Positions 58,447-64,000 of a stretch of DNA of 64,000 bases are shown here, piece by piece; the stretch's first letter is position 1, and each line of letters opens with the position of its first letter. The notes beneath the pieces were generated by a model. The model saw only the letters and a program-made list of their open reading frames with translations, had not been told where the DNA came from and did not search any database. The stretch covers positions 1 to 64,000 of the forward strand of contig JAQSEB010000074.1 in NCBI GenBank assembly GCA_030063045.1. The letters are read 5' to 3'. This DNA comes from Pratylenchus scribneri. Its lineage: Eukaryota; Nematoda; Chromadorea; Rhabditida; Pratylenchidae. Position numbers and translations under genes: made by a program.

Positions 58447-61400
58447 TTATTCAATTTTCTGCAATGAATTTGCCTCCGGTTTTTTGTTGAATTTGAATAA
58501 AAGAATTGAGCCAATGGCCACCACAATTAGCAAAATGCCGGCAATGACCAATCCAAGGCCAATGTTGAATGAATAGCCAAAAACGGAATACAAAGATTGC
58601 AATTGCCTTTTTGTGCCTTCATCCATTGTTGCCGTTTCCTCAATCAAAATAATTGGCACAATTAAATTTTGCATTTCTTTGGTTATTCTGAAAATAGTCC
58701 CAAATTATTAATTTGAAGAATATTTTGGGGGCTACCTTAAATTGCCACGAAGCATTCCCACATTCAATTGTGATTTTTGACGTACGCCAATGACGGATGC
58801 CGTCAATGGTTCAATGTCAAAATAGCTTAAATCATCATCGGATGGTGCGTCCATTCCATGGAGTCGAATTTGTTCGGCTGCATTCCGAAAATGGGAATTG
58901 GACCAGAAAATGCGAGGATTGTGCGGAAGGCAAGTGGACATGTCCAAAAGGCCAGATGGGGCACAGCCAGCTTAAATTTGAATATAATAAATTAATTTAT
59001 TATTTTGATTAGCCAAATTGGTTGATGATAAATTTAAAAATTTAAAGTAGATCAATTTAAAAATAATTTATATATAATTCCGCTTATTTTGCCCCAATTT
59101 AATTCCGCTTATTTTGCCCCAATTTAATTCCGCCTATTTGCCCCAATTTAATTCCGCCTATCTGCCCCAATTTAATTTCGCCTGTTTTCAAATATTTCCG
59201 CTTAATTTATATTAATTGCACATTTGCAGCAAATATAATATTAATTAATTATTTAAAATAATATATTTAAAATATTTATTTTTATTTATTTGTCCACCTT
59301 CTTGAATGCTGCTATTTTGGAAATAATCCGGTGAATTTGGATTGCAAAATCCTTGTTCCCTTAGAATATCAGCATTCAATGTGGAATCGGAAAATGCATA
59401 ACGAAATGCGTGAATGCCCGAATCCTCGGCTAATCCTCTCTTTTCCAATTCAAATGAACTAAACTTGAAATTATTTTTGATATTTTTTGAGAAATTTTCA
59501 ACCGGCATAATTGTCCAAGGAATCTGAAGAAAATATTTTAAAATTATTTGCCCAAAATCAAATTTACATTTGCAAATTTCTTCCATCCGAAATATTCGGT
59601 CCAAATAATTCCGCATCTAAATAAATTAATTAATAAATTAATTGAATAAATGGTTCCGAAACCAGTTCCATTGATCATTCTGGCCGATTCATTGTACCAA
59701 AAATTGTCATTCAATTTTCCCTTCATTCCATTGAATGAATAAACTTTGCCTAACATTTCCACATTTTCAATGCCCGTGTCAATCTGTTCAAAATTCCCTT
59801 AAATCAACAATAAAATGTACCCTCAAATTTACCTCATAAAGGCCATCATCCGTCCCATTTTGCTAATAAAAATTGTAAATAAAATAAATAATTGAAATTA
59901 AAATTTTACCCCATAAAATAGTCCAATTCGTTCGGGAATATCTTTTAAATCTGGGCAAATTGATGGAATTTGATGGCATAATTTTGTCATTAATTTAATC
60001 ATTTTATCCTCATATCCAACAAAAAGTAATTCATCCACACTCAATTCAATAAATGGGCCTTCATTGAATAATGACAATGCTCCATTGATGATTTCTCTTT
60101 CAAACCAATTCTTTTCCTTTGCAATGTCCACAACTTTCTGAAATGGCAGATTGAGAAATTGTTAATATTTAAATTGAAAAAAAAACACTGTCTCAAAAAG
60201 GATGAAATTGTCAAAAAAGTACCTAATAAGGCCAAAATAATTATAATTATTTAAGGAAGATTCCACCACAAAACATATTGTCAATGCCAATAATATCTAA
60301 AGGCTTTGCCTATTCATCCTACTGTACCCACATCCTTTGCCTAATCACCCAGGTAACCTGTCAATCAAATATTGCCCCAATCTGTCTTTTTAAATCCACC
60401 CTTTTCCTCTCCTGTTGATCCTGATATCTTTTATCTTACATATTATTCTATTATCATATTTTTCCGCAAAATTAATAAAAATATTTATTTTCAGCTCTGA
60501 TCCCTTTCCCTATAATTGGGCCACTGGGGGCTTAATAGGACTCCGGCGAAGACACGGGGTGAGAGCCAAGGTCCAGGTTCTCACTCCAAATAACTTTAAC
60601 CCTAAATTAAGACTAATACATATATAGAACACATGTAAATACGGATCAAATAGTATACAATTTGTTTAATTTATAGAGAATAATACACCGGTCAAACCGA
60701 TTATGGTTCAAAAATAAATAAGAATCGGATAAATCTACACCAAATAAATTATCAAATGATGTGTTTTGACGAGATTTTATCTATTGACTATAATAATATT
60801 AAACCATTTATAATATTTCCAATATTTTTAATGTTTATTTCTGCCTTTTATGACTAAAATTGAGTGGAATTTTCACCTGAAAAAGAATATTTGGCACAAT
60901 AACCCGATCTGCCAATGAACAATTTGGACAGGACAATTCATTTGAGAAGAAATATTGCCGTTGATTTCGATAAAATAATCGACTTCCATTTGACACAAAT
61001 TCAACATCCGTTTTGTGAATTTGAACACTATTTACAATACAATTAAATAATTTAGATATTTTCTCACTTAAATGTGTACGGTCCTTTTTCCACCACCGTT
61101 GGCATTTTTCCCTCTTTTAAGACGGCATCAGCATTTTGGACGGAAACAGTCCAAATTTTCATATTTATTTCGTAAGGTGGGTCACGGAACATTTTCAACA
61201 CCAAATTGTCTTCTCCATTTTCCTCCAAGTCCAAATGGGTTTTCTGCATATAATTTATTAAATTTAACTATTCGAAAATGATTACAAGACAATTAGGGAT
61301 TAATTAGAAGATTACTAATTTTTAGGTTTGAAATGCTTCTGTTCAATTTATATACCATTTATTTAGGCTTGAAATTAATTACAAAATTATATTTGATTTC

Positions 61401-61786
61401 TGCCAAAATTTAGCCAAAAATATATTAATTTAAACAAAATTATGTTTTTTGCCATAATTCAATAAATATCCAAATTTGGCTAATGCTTTTGATATCATTT
61501 TGTGGATAATTATCTGAATTATAATATGCTACAAATTCATCCAGCAGCTGTTTTATCACTCTCGAATATTGATAATACTATATCTTTTGTCCTTAATTAT
61601 TGTTTTCTTAATTCCATTCCCATTTATTTATAATTTGACCAGTTTGACTCCCTCATTGACGATATCCGGCACAAAGAAGAGGCCAAAAATGCCGACAAGA
61701 AGGAGGAAAATGCCAAGAAGAAGAAGGGAACACATCAAAAGTATAAGGCAACAATCTCTAGAGGGTGGACGGCGACAAAAACACAT
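58447..61786 (-). CDS. CD36/SCARB/LIMP-2 family scavenger receptor
   Basis: Eleven exons (61786-61640, 61243-61068, 61027-60877, 60137-59910, 59862-59833, 59783-59663, 59616-59568, 59523-59503, 59458-59298, 58970-58736, 58687-58447) give 519 aa, in phase throughout. Topology is the family standard: short N-terminal tail, TM1 (LLLLGIFLLLVGIFGLFF), large ectodomain, TM2 near the C-terminus (GLVIAGILLIVVAIGSILLF) and a short cytosolic tail. Ectodomain landmarks: VVEKGPYTF, NGTDDGLYE, MLGKVYSFNG, MINGTDAELFGP, GQLCRSFELE, GIHAFRY, GCAPSGLLDMSTC, YFDIEPLTASVIG, NLIVPIILIEET. Members take up lipids, lipoproteins or ligands at the plasma membrane or carry cargo in lysosomes (nematode scav genes); ligand unknown. 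Exon 8 is only 21 nt, and the downstream 44-nt intron is needed to restore frame at LCRS. Intron 9 contains a 25-bp tandem repeat; the intron at 60138-60876 contains family E. Confidence 0.95.
59076..59190. repeat. Short tandem repeat, 25-bp unit, about 4.5 copies
   Basis: AATTCCGCTTATTTTGCCCC + AATTT repeated, with CCGCC and loss of one or two T in later units; inside an intron of the CD36-family gene. Confidence 0.9.
60265..60630. repeat. Dispersed repeat, family E copy 3
   Basis: In the CD36-family intron at 60138-60876. Shares TGTCAATGCCAATAATA, CAATCAAATATTGCCCCAA, ATTGGGCCACTGG, AACTTTAACCCTAAATTA with copy 2. Confidence 0.78.
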
Positions 61787-63617
61787 TTTCAACCAATAAA
61801 TAGAATAATCCTCTGAAAATGGGCAAATATGAAATGAAAATTATTTTGAACATAAAATGCAATGAAATAACGGAAATTGTTAAAGAATTCCTTGGAAATT
61901 AATCCTCTATTTTCAAAAAGGAATGTTCTTCAAGAAGCTGAAATGAAATGAATGAAATTTGGAATGATTGATAATGAAAGGAATAAAACAAATAAATGGA
62001 ATTATTGAATTTGGAATGAATGAATAAATTGTTGAGTCAAATGATAAGAAAGGTGTGAATTATATTGGCCATTTCACATTTTTTGATAATTTGTGCAGAT
62101 TCCGGAATTCCTTTATGCTGGAGAAGAATTTTAAAATTTGTAGTCAACTGAAAATGTGCTTAATAAGTAAATTTAATATGGTCATAATTGAAAATTCTCA
62201 TTAGATTCTTTTTGTATAATTTCCTCAAAATATTTTAGCGAATAATTCGAATATATATCAAATTGATCAAGGTTAGAATTTTGATTTCAAATCAGCAATT
62301 CTATTTTGAATGATTTTTTCTGACTACTGTAATCAAATTGGCCAGAGGCAAATTCATCAGATTCAGAGGCAAATTATAAATTATAAATTAAAATTATTTT
62401 ATTTAAAGAAGTGCGAAATACTGAAAATATTTTAAAAAAGAATTATGGCCAAATTGGAAGAAAATGGGTTGAGTGCATAGATGTAATACAAAATAAGACA
62501 AATGCAATTTTAAATAAATTTTATCCGTCTTTTTTTAAATAATCATATCATTAATTTCATTAATTTATTAAATATTCGTGATTTTCCAATCCATTACTCA
62601 TCATTTACTCCATTATCTTTTAACTCATCAATTTTAGTAATTATTATATTTTTATAGATGTTGTCAATTTTTTTGGTTAAAAGTGGAAAATTTAAATTAT
62701 TCATTTGACTATTCATCAAAATACTAATAAATTTCCATGATGTTATCATAAATTTTTATTAATATTTTCAATTAATTTCGAAAATTATCAATTTCAATTT
62801 TGAGGATTTTTAATTGAAGAATTTGGGCTAATTAATTTTTATTATTATTATGGGAATTTAATCTTTTTGAATAAATATTTAAATTAATCACAAGAAACAA
62901 TAGATTAAAATGATTATTTCACAATAAAAAAGTAGCATTTTATATTGAAATTCTCTAAAAAAAATTTAGGTTTGAAATTTTTTCATTTATTTTCGACAAT
63001 TTTCCGTCTATTCTCTTTTCAAGAAAGAGAAAATCGGTTTAAAATATTTAAAAACTTTTAATTTTGACTAAACCATGAGATTCTTGAGGGCAAAATTAAT
63101 TTATATAATTTTTTTCAAATTTAAATATTTCATAAATTCCAATTTTATTTCCACCATCAATTTTTTCGAGGCCATATTGCCCTTTTCCAACTTCCTCCTT
63201 CAATCGATCGAATGGCCAAATGGCCTGCTGGCCAAAAACAAAAAGCCTAATCGATGCCACCATTGGGGGAAGATGCGAACGGCCCCATAAAGGCAAGTTT
63301 TCACTACCAAAATTGGAGGAAATATTGGATTGGATTTGGATCCGAATTCCGAACGGACCCCCACCAGCCACCATAAGCACAAAGGCAGGGCAAAGGCAAT
63401 ATTTTATTGGATGGAAAAGGAATATTTATTGCTGGCATTTGGGTTGTAATTGTAAACAAAATTTGGAGAAATCATCGACATTGAATGCAAACGGCCCCAC
63501 AGAGGCAGGCGGGCAGAGCAAGGGATATTATTGGATGGAAAAGGAATATTTAATTGCTGGCAATTTGGGTTGTAAATCATTCATTATAAGCAATTTCTAG
63601 TTATTCCCTTCACCGAA
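61787..63617. other. Divergent intergenic region
   Basis: Promoter side of the CD36-family gene (left) and of the edge gene (right). AT-rich; a roughly 120-bp tandem repeat lies at 63.27-63.59 kb. The open stretches there (for example 63220-63600) run through that repeat and show no splice context. Confidence 0.5.
63275..63592 (+). repeat. Tandem repeat, about 120-bp unit, two to three copies
   Basis: ACGGCCCCA(T/C)A(A/G)AGGCA and TATT(A/G)TTGGATGGAAAAGGA, AATATTTA..TTGCTGGCA.TTTGGGTTGTAA recur at about 63.27, 63.38-63.45 and 63.49-63.58 kb, immediately upstream of the edge gene. Confidence 0.75.
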
Positions 63618-64000
63618 ATGAATTGCCTTTTCTTACTACTATTCTTTGAAGGTAATTTTTATTTAAGCCATAAAATTCATTTTTCCGTTATTTAGGTTTA
63701 ATCCTCGTCTCCAAAGCCAATGTTAATTCAAAAGGGGAATTGGCCAAATTTGAAGCATTAAAATTTGTGGAAAAAGCAATCAAATTAAGTTTAATTCCTC
63801 AAAGGGTAATAAACAATGTAGATGAGGCCTTCAAAAAAGGAGGGAAAACCATTGCCGAAAGTTCGAATTCGAATCAAAATATGTTGAATGGAGAAATTAA
63901 ATATTTGATTGATTTTGAAAATTTCAAAAAGAAACCTTCAAGCGACGAATTTTCCAAAATCAAAGGATTGAAAGAAATTAAGGAAAAAATGGAACTCAAA
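63618..64000 (+). CDS. 5' part of an unrecognised secreted-protein gene (runs off the window)
   Basis: Exon 1 (63618-63651) and exon 2 (63696 to the right edge) join in phase 1; intron 44 nt. The first about 22 residues form a signal peptide (MNCLFLLLFFEGLILVSKAN) split by the intron. The visible mature part is hydrophilic and Lys-rich (FVEKAIKLSLIPQRVINNVD, KIKGLKEIKEKMELK) with no Cys so far. Truncated by the window end; no family recognised. Confidence 0.7.

Noticed and set aside
59245..59616. Apparent frameshift in the CD36-family ectodomain
   Set aside because: A canonical 44-nt intron (59459-59502) plus a 21-nt exon restores the LCRS motif and the frame.
63220..63600. 126-codon ORF before the edge gene
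   Set aside because: It spans a 120-bp tandem repeat and begins inside it; both strands are open.
1..64000. tRNA, rRNA, spliced-leader RNA, CRISPR or bacterial-type operon signals
   Set aside because: I looked for tRNA B-box words (GGTTCGAATCC type), known SL1 sequence and regular spaced repeats; none was convincing, and the gene structures are eukaryotic. A covariance-model scan would be decisive.

Overview
The window is eukaryotic nuclear DNA and almost certainly from a nematode. The evidence is AT-rich sequence, genes split into many small exons, introns mostly 41-51 nt with TTT(C/A)AG acceptors, possible trans-splice acceptors just upstream of several start codons, and family members typical of nematodes (a supplementary nuclear receptor,  LITE-1/GUR-type receptor, CRAL-TRIO+GOLD protein, nematode AP-2). 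Base composition, tight introns and about 3 GC-AG introns among roughly 95 modelled introns would fit a plant-parasitic tylenchid (Meloidogyne- or cyst-nematode-like), but the species cannot be fixed from the sequence alone.

I rebuilt 16 protein-coding genes exon by exon; every junction was checked for reading phase. Left to right: a secreted double C-type lectin (475-2092, -); a Sec14/CRAL-TRIO+GOLD lipid-transfer protein (3286-5251, -); an unrecognised 352-aa protein (6301-7826, +); a candidate neuropeptide precursor (9471-9848, +); a cholecystokinin-like GPCR (10627-12745, -); an 8-kb gene-poor stretch (12746-20867); an AP-2 transcription factor with 17 exons (20868-25176, +); ER glucosidase I, GH63 (25894-31069, +); a 101-aa cysteine-rich secreted protein (32840-33421, +); an unrecognised 391-aa secreted glycoprotein (33791-37409, -); an SLC17-type anion transporter (39352-42746, +); a secreted Cys-rich EF-hand protein (43528-44301, +); a gustatory-receptor-like 7TM protein (45964-47811, -); a nuclear hormone receptor (49138-51630, +); an unrecognised 279-aa secreted protein (52469-54272, -); a CD36/SCARB scavenger receptor (58447-61786, -); and the 5' part of another secreted-protein gene (63618 to the right edge, +).

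The genes are not an operon or a pathway: strands alternate and functions are mixed. The unifying feature between and inside them is repeat DNA. At least seven families of short terminal-inverted-repeat elements (MITE-like, 100-650 bp) occur, many inside introns, including one element nested in another. Two large minisatellites (33-bp unit at about 44.57-45.69 kb; 25-bp unit with higher-order structure at 54.77-57.80 kb) are free of stop codons in several frames and mimic long ORFs. Long G or C runs of 13-23 bases recur. I saw no tRNA, rRNA or CRISPR array.
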